The translations under genes were made by a program, and so were the position numbers. Below are positions 8,913 to 16,619 of a stretch of 64,000 nt of DNA, piece after piece. The stretch lies in assembly GCF_009362785.1 (NCBI RefSeq), contig NZ_WHNQ01000008.1:1-64000 (forward strand), given 5' to 3'. The notes below the pieces were generated by a model. The model searched no databases. It worked only from the letters and a program-made list of their open reading frames with translations, and was not told the origin of the DNA. Source of the DNA: Paraburkholderia atlantica (GTDB lineage Bacteria; Pseudomonadota; Gammaproteobacteria; Burkholderiales; Burkholderiaceae). Position 1 is the first letter of the stretch, and each line of letters opens with the position of its first letter.

Positions 8913-9518
8913 ATGAAGGCGATCGTCGCGGTTCTCACCTTAAGCGTTGTTCTATGCGGATGCGCTTCGGCAGTCAGCGAACGGGTGGCCACCAATTACA
9001 CTGCGGTTGGTGCGGCAGCCGAGCGGCGCGGCGATTGGGACACCGCACGGCGAGCTTTTGCCCGTGCAACGCTGAACGCTGATCAGGCGGACTTGCCTCC
9101 AGCGAGAAGGGCTATCGCACACTACGAATATGGGCGTTCGTTGGGCGTCACCTGCTTCTTTGACGAATCCGAACGCGAACTTAACGCGGCTTATCAGCTT
9201 GACAAACAAGCAGGCCAACCTCTTTTTCTGTCTTTGATCGAACTAGCTCGGTTGAATCTGGACCAGAGGAAGTTTTCACAATCCGCCGCATACTTCGAAC
9301 GCGCAATGCCGTTCCTGGACGAAGCGAATGCCGCCGACAAAGCACCTGTTGCGTATTCCGACATTCTGAACGAGTACGCACGCGCCCTTGCTGGAGAAGG
9401 ACGCTCCGCGGAAGCCAAACCGCTGACCGACCGCGCGACGGCGCTTCGAGACGCCGTGCTCAACAAGCGCTCGATTACCGATCGGACGCCGTACGGCAAG
9501 TTCTGCAGCAATTCCTAA
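8913..9518 (+). CDS. Putative lipoprotein with TPR-like repeats
   Basis: The 201-residue protein begins with a type II signal peptide, and the lipobox LCGC places the lipidated cysteine at residue 17. The rest is helical and looks like degenerate tetratricopeptide repeats, for example GDWDTARRAFARATLNAD and the segment around QRKFSQSAAYFERAMPFLDE. Such repeats usually mediate protein-protein contacts at the envelope. No ribosome site is obvious, but the signal peptide fixes the start. Its neighbours do not indicate a partner. Confidence 0.75.
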   Translation: MKAIVAVLTLSVVLCGCASAVSERVATNYTAVGAAAERRGDWDTARRAFARATLNADQADLPPARRAIAHYEYGRSLGVTCFFDESERELNAAYQLDKQAGQPLFLSLIELARLNLDQRKFSQSAAYFERAMPFLDEANAADKAPVAYSDILNEYARALAGEGRSAEAKPLTDRATALRDAVLNKRSITDRTPYGKFCSNS

Positions 9519-9856
9519 CAGCTGGCACCTCTGCGCCTACGCGGGACACTTCCGAACGTCCGCTTCGGAGAGTGATGAACGGCTCCTCCGGGTCGCCAGA
9601 TGCGTTTTGCATGAGTCGCGTCCAAGACGATCATCCTGCTCGGTCGTGGGGCGCGGTTCAGCCATCAAGAGGCGTTCGCCATTCCTACAGCCGGGACGTT
9701 CCAACGTCGGCGCCGCCGTTGAGATAGGCCACGCGACCGCGCGTCCCGGGCGCAAAATGGGACCTTGGAAAGCAAACGGCTACGACGGTACGGCAACCGG
9801 TCAACGCAGTACCGCAGCAGACGTGTCCGTTCAATGGTTCGAACCGGAGGCGAAAG
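9519..9856. other. Intergenic, nothing recognised
   Basis: This stretch lies between the lipoprotein and DUF4142 genes. Open frames exist on both strands but look like chance frames in GC-rich DNA. The segment just before 9857 (GGAGGCGAAAG) is a good ribosome-binding site for the next gene. Confidence 0.5.
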
Positions 9857-10384
9857 ATGATCCCGAGCCGCAAAGCCGCCGCGCTGGTGTTACTCGCGGC
9901 ATTGTCGCTGCGCATGTATGACGTACACGCGCAACACTCTGACCAGCAAATCGCCGCCATCCTCATGGTCGCGAATCGAGCCGAAATCGAGGCGGGCAAC
10001 CTCGCGCTAAGCCGAAGCCAGACAAGAAGCATCCGGAATTTCGCTGGAAAAATGATCGCAGAACACAGGGACTTGTATCAGTCAGCCGTCGAATTGACGC
10101 AGAGGCTGATGCTCTACCCCGAAAATAGTAGGATGAGCGAGGCGTTTCGGAACGAAGGGGATGACAACCTCGCCAGGTTGAATGCGGCCGATGAGTATGC
10201 GTTCGACGGAGACTACCTCTATCAAGAGATCACATATCACCAGCAATTGGTTCACGCGGTGGACAACACGCTGCTTCCGGCCGCGAAGAACGCGGAACTA
10301 AAGGCGCTGCTCGTCAGAGCGCGCGTGATTTTCATCTTGCATCTCGACTATGCGATTCGACTGCAATCGGCACGGGTGCGGTAA
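9857..10384 (+). CDS. Secreted DUF4142 family protein
   Basis: The 175-residue protein has a signal peptide (about residues 1-25, ending YDVHA) and a helical DUF4142 domain. Typical features are IAAILMVANRAEIEAGNLAL, RNFAGKMIAEHRDL and the later YHQQLVHAVDNTLLPAAKN. This domain has a ferritin-like helical fold, is periplasmic and is common in Burkholderiales; its biochemical role is unknown. The start is supported by GGAGGCGAAAG just upstream. Confidence 0.8.
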   Translation: MIPSRKAAALVLLAALSLRMYDVHAQHSDQQIAAILMVANRAEIEAGNLALSRSQTRSIRNFAGKMIAEHRDLYQSAVELTQRLMLYPENSRMSEAFRNEGDDNLARLNAADEYAFDGDYLYQEITYHQQLVHAVDNTLLPAAKNAELKALLVRARVIFILHLDYAIRLQSARVR

Positions 10385-10495
10385 TCCCAGCGGATTCGGG
10401 TGAACCAGCCTCGCTTGCGGGTGCACCTTCGTTGATGCCGACAATGCCGGCTTCATGCTGATGTGCGACGCGCTCGATCGCTTGATGCAACTGTC
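10383..10495 (-). pseudogene. Aldehyde dehydrogenase (GabD-like) C-terminal remnant
   Basis: On the minus strand the reading QAIERVAHQHEAGIVGINEG continues APASEAGSP. This closely resembles the C-terminal active-site segment of succinate-semialdehyde dehydrogenases (VGINEG...EVAPFGGVKESG). The expected FGGVKESG is missing and the frame ends. It is a short relic of a gene that has otherwise been lost. Confidence 0.45.
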
Positions 10496-10818
10496 GGGGC
10501 CCCACCCCGATGCTGTCGTTCGCCTATGCCAGCCGCCCGCGTTTGCCAGACAAGGTGCTCTGGCCCGCAGCGCTGCAATCGGACGAGCGTGTCGTAAAGA
10601 ACTGCAACGCTTCACGGCCGCGCGATCGGTAAACGGGGATCGATCTCGTCTCGCCGAAACCCTGGGCCTCACGCCGATTCCGGTACACCTTTCGCGATTG
10701 CATTTTGAAACACTTGCAACTGTAAGGCGGCCGCTTTTTTCATATCCTGAAAGGGCAGCGTGCCGTGGCGGATACTGCGGATCATGGGACGCGTGCAGGC
10801 ATCACTTGGGGAAACCAA

Positions 10819-11145
10819 ATGAAGAAGCTCGTCTCGCTGCTGGCCGTCGCTGCGCTTGGCGCAGGATTCGCCGCGACGGCGGAGGCGCACGTCTCGGTCG
10901 GTGTCGGCATCGGTGTGCCGGTCTATGGCGCGCCACCGGTCTATTACGCGCCGCCGCCAGTCTATTACGCACCGCCGCCCGTCTACTATGGCCATGGTTG
11001 GCCGGGGTACTACCGTGGGTACTACGGTCGTCCGTATTGGCCGGGGTACTACCGCGGGTACTACGGTCGTCCGTATTGGCCGGGGTACTACCGGGGGTAC
11101 TATGGTCATCCGTGGGGGTGGCATCACCCTTACCGCCGGTGGTGA
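10819..11145 (+). CDS. Secreted Tyr/Gly/Pro-rich repeat protein
   Basis: The 108-residue protein has a clear signal peptide (residues 1-23, ending ATAEA), so it is exported. The mature part is low complexity: first a PPVYYA/PPPVYY motif repeated with a 7-residue period, then three copies of the 13-residue unit WPGYYRGYYGRPY (DNA 10999-11115, 39-base period). Similar small Tyr/Gly/Pro-rich proteins occur near the envelope of Burkholderia species and have no assigned function. The start follows a GGGGAAACCAA ribosome site. A terminator hairpin follows at 11212. Confidence 0.75.
   Translation: MKKLVSLLAVAALGAGFAATAEAHVSVGVGIGVPVYGAPPVYYAPPPVYYAPPPVYYGHGWPGYYRGYYGRPYWPGYYRGYYGRPYWPGYYRGYYGHPWGWHHPYRRW
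10999..11115 (+). repeat. Three tandem 39-bp coding repeats
   Basis: Units at 10999-11037, 11038-11076 and 11077-11115 each encode WPGYYRGYYGRPY or a near-copy (the last ends GHPW). They differ by only a few bases, so copy number may vary between strains by slippage. Confidence 0.85.
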
Positions 11146-11211
11146 TTCGAAAGTAGAAGGGTGTCCAACGCGAGGTACGTCACCGAGTAGTTCGGCGCGC
11201 GTCGTCTCGCG

Positions 11212-11256
11212 ACGGCGCAACGCAGCTCCCGCAGCCGCGTTGCGCCGTTTCATTTC
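11212..11256 (+). terminator. Rho-independent terminator-like hairpin
   Basis: ACGGCGCAACGC (11212-11223) pairs perfectly with GCGTTGCGCCGT (11237-11248) around a 13-base loop, followed by a T-rich tail. It lies 66 bases after the repeat-protein gene. Confidence 0.7.
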
Positions 11257-11657
11257 CGCCGCTCAGTCGAGTCCCCCGGCGCGGTGCGGCTGCGCGCGTG
11301 CGGACGCATCAGTCGAAAATCATCTCGATTCCGTTGAGGGGAAACTGACGACGACGAAATGGCACCGAGCCTGCCCGTGTCGGCGATTGACGTGTCGGGC
11401 ATCACAACGGATGCCGTCGCTCGAACAAACGTGTTCACTGCTCGCTCCGATCAGCTCGTAGACCTTGCGTCCCACTATGATGTTCGCGATTCGCAATCGG
11501 TTCTACAGCGGCGCCCAATGCGATCAGCGAAAAGTGTCCAGCCGAAGAAGGCCGCATCGCGTGACGCGCAGGTCGTGCAGGCGGCGTCGATCCGGTCGTC
11601 GGGGCGAGGCACGGTGGACGGCATCGTGCGGAAGAGCAGGCGAGGTGATGCTCTGAC
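11257..11657. other. Intergenic, nothing recognised
   Basis: This stretch separates the repeat-protein terminator from the end of the LysR gene. No frame has protein-like sequence or a ribosome site. Confidence 0.45.
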
Positions 11658-12569
11658 TCACCTTCCGTCGAAAGCCGTCACCTTCGGCAACACGACTGCA
11701 AGATAGTCGACCATCCTCCGCACCGCAGGCAGAAGACCCGTACGATAAGGAATCAGCGCCGTTATGCGTGCGTCTGCGGCTATCCAGTCCGGCAGTATCG
11801 GCCGCAGCGCGCCGGCTCTCAGCTCAGCTTGGCAGATATAACCCGGTAGCGCCGCGATACCAACGTTTGCACAAGCAGCTTCCTTAAGTGATATCAGGCT
11901 GTTGCTCTGGAATCTCGGTTCAATCGGCACAGTGACGGTGCGGTTGTCCGGACCCTGCAACTGCCACTGTTGCGGCCCCTTGGTGGCCAACGCGATAATG
12001 GAATGCGACGCCAGTTCTTCCGGTTGTTCCGGCCGGGAGGTCCGTTCGAGATATTCCGGACCCGCGAACAGATACCACGGCGCCTTCGCGAGCGGATGCT
12101 GCACCAGATTCGAATCCTGAAGCTGTCCCGTGTGGCCCCTGATCGCCAGATCGAAGCCTTCTCCGACGATATCCACCATCCTGTCAGTCGCCGTTTCGAT
12201 GATTCTTACTTTAGGGTGGTTCGAGAGAAAGGTGGGCAACACATGGCGCAGTGCGAACTGCGCAATCTCGGCAGCCACCGTGACGCGGATCACACCGCTC
12301 GGCTCCGCAAGACGCTGACGCATCGCTTCTTCCGCAACTTCCGCGCTTCGAAGCAAGGCTGTTGCGTACTGGTAAAACTCCTCGCCCACCTCGGTCACGG
12401 CAAACTGGCGCGACGTCCTGTTGATGAGCCGAACGCCAAGCGAGGTTTCCAGTTCCTTGACTCTATGGCTCAACGTCGACTTGGGAAGACGAAGCAGTTC
12501 GCCCGCGGAGGTGAACCCTCCACGGTCGACTACCTGAACGAAGTAAAAGACATCCTTCAGATCGAGCAT
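11658..12569 (-). CDS. LysR-family transcriptional regulator
   Basis: The 303-residue protein has an N-terminal winged helix-turn-helix (residues 1-60, with FTSAGELLRLPKSTLSHRVK and LGVRLINRTSR) and a C-terminal periplasmic-binding-like effector domain. It is transcribed away from the ring-cleavage dioxygenase gene at 12830, the classic arrangement in which a LysR protein activates its divergent neighbour. LinR and PcpR play this role for hydroquinone dioxygenase genes, so a (halo)hydroquinone or a related aromatic is a plausible co-inducer. A candidate LysR box is at 12697-12713. Confidence 0.88.
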   Translation of the reverse strand: MLDLKDVFYFVQVVDRGGFTSAGELLRLPKSTLSHRVKELETSLGVRLINRTSRQFAVTEVGEEFYQYATALLRSAEVAEEAMRQRLAEPSGVIRVTVAAEIAQFALRHVLPTFLSNHPKVRIIETATDRMVDIVGEGFDLAIRGHTGQLQDSNLVQHPLAKAPWYLFAGPEYLERTSRPEQPEELASHSIIALATKGPQQWQLQGPDNRTVTVPIEPRFQSNSLISLKEAACANVGIAALPGYICQAELRAGALRPILPDWIAADARITALIPYRTGLLPAVRRMVDYLAVVLPKVTAFDGR

Positions 12570-12696
12570 TGCATTGGGTCGTGTGGAGCATTGCCAGCGA
12601 TGGCAACGGTTTTGAAGATGGATCGGGTACCCGATGTTACTCCGTCAAAAATCCCCGCTGCCATTCGGACGAACCTTGGTGATATCAAGCGCAATC

Positions 12697-12713
12697 GTTC
12701 GAGTTTGCCGAAC
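12697..12713. promoter_or_regulatory. Candidate LysR-binding box
   Basis: GTTCG (12697-12701) and CGAAC (12709-12713) form a 5-7-5 inverted repeat, and within it TCGAGTTTGCCGA fits the T-N11-A pattern of LysR sites. A second palindrome, GTGTACAC, follows at 12717-12724. Both lie between the divergent LysR and dioxygenase genes. Confidence 0.4.
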
Positions 12714-12829
12714 CCTGTGTACACGACAGAGCAGGTTCGCAATCGAATCGGAGCGCTTAAGCTGTATCAGACGGGCGGCTGTGTGCTGTCTTCGTCTGAT
12801 AGTTCAACGCCTAATATGTGGAGCGGACA

Positions 12830-13780
12830 ATGTCGATGATTAAGGGATTTCATCACCTGACTGCTGGTGTGAGCGGCGCTCAGGAGGATGTCGATTTTTA
12901 CACCAAGCTGCTTGGACAGAGCCTCGTCAAGAAGACGGTTCTTCTAGACGGCGAGGACCCGATCTATCACCTTTACTACGGGAACGCGAACGGCGATCCG
13001 GGTACTTTGGTGACCTCGTTTCCATTCAGGCAGAAAGGCGTCAAGGCCCGTCAGGGCTCGGGCCAGGTACGTGTCATCAATTACTCTGTCCCCAAAGGCT
13101 CGCTCGATTTCTGGCGTAATCGGTTCAACGCGATGAATATCTCTTACAACGCCGCGATCACCGAGCGCTTCGACGAAAGGCGTCAGCGCTTCCATCATCC
13201 GTGTGGTATCGAATTCGATCTCGTCGAAACGGATATCGACACACGGCCGCCCTGCGTGACGAGTGACATCCCCGAAGCATGTGCCGTTCGTGGCGTCCAC
13301 AGCATCACGCTGTCACTGCGTGAAGTCGACGAATCGATTCTCTTCATGAACGAAGCGCTCGGCTTCCGGCAAGTCGGCCAATCCGGACCGTACCACCGCT
13401 TCGAAACGCACACGGGTGGCCCCGGTATGGTCGTCGAGTTTCTTCACGAACCCGCCCGGCACCAGGGATCGTCGATCTATGGCGAAGGCACGATTCATCA
13501 CGTGGCATTCGCGGTGGACAGCGTCAAAGAGCAGATGGTTCTCAAGGAACGTTTCATGGGAATGGGCTACATCGATACTTCGGAATCGGTCAACCGGAAC
13601 TACTTCCGGTCGATGTACTTCAAGATGCCCGGGGGTGTGATCTTCGAAGCGGCCACGACAGATATCGGCTTCGCCATCGATGAAGAGCCCGGCCATTTCG
13701 GCGAGGAATTCCAGCTGCCGCCATGGCTGGTGAATCGCAAGGAGGAGCTGCTCGGACGGCTCGAGCCCATCTCCGTTTAA
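12830..13780 (+). CDS. VOC-family ring-cleavage dioxygenase (LinE/PcpA-like)
   Basis: The 316-residue protein has two vicinal-oxygen-chelate modules, like the hydroquinone 1,2-dioxygenases LinE and PcpA. Those enzymes open (chloro)hydroquinones between a hydroxylated and a neighbouring carbon. The Fe(II) ligands expected for PcpA are present: His in GFHHLT near residue 8, His in GTIHHVAF in the C-terminal half and Glu in IFEAAT near the end. LinE-like stretches include LGQSLVKKT and YHLYYGN. ATG 12830 follows GGAGCGG. A WrbA-like gene begins 25 bases after its end, which fits a quinone/hydroquinone route. The exact substrate is not known. Confidence 0.85.
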   Translation: MSMIKGFHHLTAGVSGAQEDVDFYTKLLGQSLVKKTVLLDGEDPIYHLYYGNANGDPGTLVTSFPFRQKGVKARQGSGQVRVINYSVPKGSLDFWRNRFNAMNISYNAAITERFDERRQRFHHPCGIEFDLVETDIDTRPPCVTSDIPEACAVRGVHSITLSLREVDESILFMNEALGFRQVGQSGPYHRFETHTGGPGMVVEFLHEPARHQGSSIYGEGTIHHVAFAVDSVKEQMVLKERFMGMGYIDTSESVNRNYFRSMYFKMPGGVIFEAATTDIGFAIDEEPGHFGEEFQLPPWLVNRKEELLGRLEPISV

Positions 13781-13805
13781 CTGCGTCTCCTTGTCAGGAC
13801 ATGTC

Positions 13806-14432
13806 ATGCAGAAACCCAAAGTACTCATCGTTTTCTATTCACGCAATTGCTCGACTGAGACGCTCGCACGCGCTGTCGCCGAAGGCGCCGTCGAGGCTGG
13901 CGCAGAGATCCGCATGCGGCGTGCGCGCGAGGTGGTCGGTCCGGAAGTCATGCAACAGGCGCCCGGCTGGCTCGAGAACGCCACGGCGATGAACAAAAAA
14001 TACGAAGCACCGACGGAGGCGGATTCCGAGTGGGCCGACGCGATCGTGTTCGGCACGCCGACGCGGTTCGGATCGATCGCGACGGAACTGAAGGCTTACA
14101 TCGATGGCCTTGGTGGTCTGTGGTTCCAAGGCAAGCTGAATGGCAAGGTCGGCTCGGTATTCGGTTCGACATCGTCGCGGCACGGCGGCAATGAAGCCAC
14201 GCTGCTGTCGATCTATGCGCCGATGGCGCATCTGGGCCTCATCATCGTGCCGCTTGGCTACGCCGATGCAGTGATGTTCAAGGCGGGAACGCCCTATGGC
14301 GCGACCCATGTGTCGAACCTCGACGCCGTGAAGCCCGACGAGGATCACCTCGCGGTTGCGCGTTATCAGGGCCGCAGAGTGGCGACGGTCGCAAGGGCGT
14401 TGCACTACAAGCAAGATGCCGTGGCGGCCTGA
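13806..14432 (+). CDS. Flavodoxin-family NAD(P)H:quinone oxidoreductase (WrbA-like)
   Basis: The 208-residue protein has the flavodoxin fold of WrbA, which reduces quinones by two electrons to hydroquinones using FMN. The FMN phosphate loop (VFYSRNCSTETLA) is at residues 8-20, and FGTPTRFGS and FGSTSSRHGG correspond to WrbA flavin-contact loops. In an operon with a hydroquinone dioxygenase its likely task is to keep benzoquinones reduced as dioxygenase substrate, a role that PcpD fulfils in pentachlorophenol degradation. The ATG is preceded by AGGAC. A terminator follows at 14463. Confidence 0.85.
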   Translation: MQKPKVLIVFYSRNCSTETLARAVAEGAVEAGAEIRMRRAREVVGPEVMQQAPGWLENATAMNKKYEAPTEADSEWADAIVFGTPTRFGSIATELKAYIDGLGGLWFQGKLNGKVGSVFGSTSSRHGGNEATLLSIYAPMAHLGLIIVPLGYADAVMFKAGTPYGATHVSNLDAVKPDEDHLAVARYQGRRVATVARALHYKQDAVAA

Positions 14433-14462
14433 GAAAATGGCTCGGTAATGAACAAAGGAACA

Positions 14463-14492
14463 AAGGCGGAGTCTCGTGGCTCCGCCTTTTTC
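14463..14492 (+). terminator. Rho-independent terminator
   Basis: AAGGCGGAG (14463-14471) and CTCCGCCTT (14480-14488) form a 9-bp stem with an 8-base loop and a T-run. It lies between the plus-strand dioxygenase/WrbA operon and the convergent minus-strand operon and could serve both. Confidence 0.85.
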
Positions 14493-14568
14493 CTTTCGTC
14501 CCGTTCATTCCATTCAGTCATCCGGCACCGGCCAACGCCGGTGCCGGCGATACCCGCATCACAGCGCA

Positions 14569-15615
14569 CTACGCAGTGAGCACCGCCTCGCCGCCTGCAA
14601 TGTCATCCATGTAACTCGAATACGGCAGCGACGCGAGCGTTGCCTGCATCGCTTCCCTATACAGGGACGGCCGCTTGACGAGCGAGTCGAAGTACCGCGC
14701 GACGTTGGGCAGTTTTTCCCACATTGACGCAAGCCCCAGGTACGCAAGGCGGACGAGATTTACACCCCAAAGCACGTCGGCGAGTGAGAACGACTCTCCC
14801 TGGAGATACGGGAACGAGCTTGGACCCAGCGCACTGTCCAGATCTTTCAACACGCTCGCGACGTGTGCGCGCGCGGCACGCTGAAACGCCGCATCGTGGC
14901 ATACCGACTTTCCGCCACGTTCCTTTGCGATTTTCGCGCGCCATGCGGCATTCAGCGCAGGGTCTTGTGGATTGGCGGCGATCATCGCTTCGAGCGCCAT
15001 GACCTTGTAGTCATAGACGGTTTCCATGACGGCTTTGAGCGCATCCGGCCTCAAGTCGCTGTCGGGATGAAAGCCATACAGCAGCGCCCCATTTGGAATC
15101 CTGTCGACGATGCTCATCTGACGCAGCACCTCGGCGCGCGCCCTGTCCTCGTCCGGCAAAAGCTGAACCGGCTCGCGTGCAACGGCTTCGAGATAGCAGC
15201 AGATCCGCCGCGAATCCGCGATGACCCGGCCCGCTTCGTAGTCCACGAGCAATGGCACCGTGCAGGGGTCGAAGCCCTCCGTTTCCACTGATGTTCGCCC
15301 GCTATAGCCCGTAATGAATTCCCGTCCGATCTCCACGCCCGCGATCAGCCGAAGACGGACGTATGGCGGATGGTAATGCTCGGCGGGAACGACACCCTCC
15401 GTGCCCATCGAACTCAGGATCATCATGTCGTTCGAACGATAGGCCAGTTGCTTTTCGAAAAGGACCGTGCGTACCTTTTGCGAGCACAAAGAGCTCGCCG
15501 CGTGAAAGAGTTCGAAACGCGGGTTCGCATCGTCGCCCACAATTGTGATTCGCGCCGGGTCCGCAATGGCGGCTCGCGCGCCGGCCGCCAGTTTCATCAA
15601 ACCGTTGTTGCTCAT
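14569..15615 (-). CDS. Glutathione transferase family, LinD/PcpC reductive-dehalogenase-like
   Basis: The 348-residue protein is longer than ordinary glutathione transferases and resembles LinD/PcpC, which use glutathione to remove chlorine from chlorohydroquinones. Shared features seen are PRFELFHAASSLCSQKVRT with the conserved cysteine at residue 44, SVETEGFDPCTVPLLVDYE, ADSRRICCYLE and GALLYGFHPDSDLRPDA. The C-terminal helical domain includes GESFSLADVLWGVNLVRLAY. The start at 15615 (MSNNGLMKL) has GGGGAA in front. As the last gene of a minus-strand operon with a maleylacetate reductase it plausibly feeds dehalogenated hydroquinone to the convergent dioxygenase. The substrate is inferred. 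Confidence 0.8.
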   Translation of the reverse strand: MSNNGLMKLAAGARAAIADPARITIVGDDANPRFELFHAASSLCSQKVRTVLFEKQLAYRSNDMMILSSMGTEGVVPAEHYHPPYVRLRLIAGVEIGREFITGYSGRTSVETEGFDPCTVPLLVDYEAGRVIADSRRICCYLEAVAREPVQLLPDEDRARAEVLRQMSIVDRIPNGALLYGFHPDSDLRPDALKAVMETVYDYKVMALEAMIAANPQDPALNAAWRAKIAKERGGKSVCHDAAFQRAARAHVASVLKDLDSALGPSSFPYLQGESFSLADVLWGVNLVRLAYLGLASMWEKLPNVARYFDSLVKRPSLYREAMQATLASLPYSSYMDDIAGGEAVLTA

Positions 15616-15707
15616 CGCTGAATTCCCCTTTTTTGCCGCTGTTTGATAGAAGACAAGTGCCATTGCGGTTCGCGCGAAAGCGAGCCGGCTATGCAAGTTG
15701 CACTTCC

Positions 15708-16619
15708 CTACTTCCTGGCGTGCGGACACGCGGCGGGCGGATCACCAATGAACCCGCGCGCCGACCAAAGTTCCGGAAAGGGAATTTCGTCCATGGTCGG
15801 CTTCAGCCAGGCGATACCCTCAGTGCCAAAGTAGGCGGGTCTCGCACCGAACGTCCGGCGCGTCGCCATGAGGTGAAGGTGCTTCCAGGTGGAGAATCCT
15901 TCCGCGATATCGGCAAGCGTCTCGCCGAGCTGCTGAAGTTCGAGATTTCGGCTCGGAGCGGCATAGATGTCGCGCCAGACCTCCTCAACAGCATTGCTGG
16001 GTCTATAAGGCACGGCGAAATCACGTTCGAGCACATCGCCCGGGACCGCAAATCCGAGACGGTTCAAATAGGCGAGCACATCGTCGTAAATGCTCGGTTC
16101 CGCGAGAGCCTGACTGAGCTGTGCCCAACGTTGGGGCTGAGGCGTGAAATGCTTCAAATGCTCCACCTGTTTTATGCCGAGCAAATAGACCATTTGCCGA
16201 TAGGCCCAGCCCTGCAGCGCCGTATCCTTGCCATACGTCGCCACTGCGCGGGACAGGATGGCGAGCAGGTCGGTGGGCGTCATCCACGCGATCGAGCGCC
16301 ACGTCGCATTGAGCGGCTCGTGATGCGCGACGATGCGTTGCAGTGTCCGTTGCGCCTGCGTCAAGTCATTGGCGCGAAACTGCCTTTGCGCGGTCTGCAT
16401 CTCCTTGATGATGAGCGTCCAGTAAAGCTCCGACACCTGCACCGTGACGATCCATGCGTGCTCTCCCGGATGATCGCTGACGGGACGTTGCAACGCGTGG
16501 AGCGCATCTGTCTGCATCCACGCGCTGTAGGGCGTTTGCCCCGCCGCCATGCTGTCCGGTTCAAGGCGTTCAAGACTCGCGCTATCGTTCAACTTGTCGT
16601 TCACTTTGACTTCCTCCAT
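15708..16619 (-). CDS. Divergent tryptophan 2,3-dioxygenase family protein
   Basis: The 303-residue protein aligns by eye with heme-dependent tryptophan 2,3-dioxygenases. Conserved are the N-terminal YSAWMQTDALHALQRPVSD, a SELYWTLIIKEM helix, the proximal heme His in TWKHLHLM (His249) and the C-terminal FPELW. Residues that bind L-tryptophan appear changed: the distal His corresponds to Val60 and the carboxylate-binding Arg to Leu122, and the GTGG loop is replaced by YFGTEG. It is therefore probably a heme oxygenase for another aromatic substrate, as PrnB is. Its start lies inside the end of the amidase gene (38-base overlap), so the two are translated together. Confidence 0.75.
   Translation of the reverse strand: MEEVKVNDKLNDSASLERLEPDSMAAGQTPYSAWMQTDALHALQRPVSDHPGEHAWIVTVQVSELYWTLIIKEMQTAQRQFRANDLTQAQRTLQRIVAHHEPLNATWRSIAWMTPTDLLAILSRAVATYGKDTALQGWAYRQMVYLLGIKQVEHLKHFTPQPQRWAQLSQALAEPSIYDDVLAYLNRLGFAVPGDVLERDFAVPYRPSNAVEEVWRDIYAAPSRNLELQQLGETLADIAEGFSTWKHLHLMATRRTFGARPAYFGTEGIAWLKPTMDEIPFPELWSARGFIGDPPAACPHARK

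Noticed and set aside
10935..11115. Regular repeats that could suggest a CRISPR array
   Set aside because: The repeats are contiguous, in frame and coding for Tyr/Gly/Pro units, with no variable spacers.
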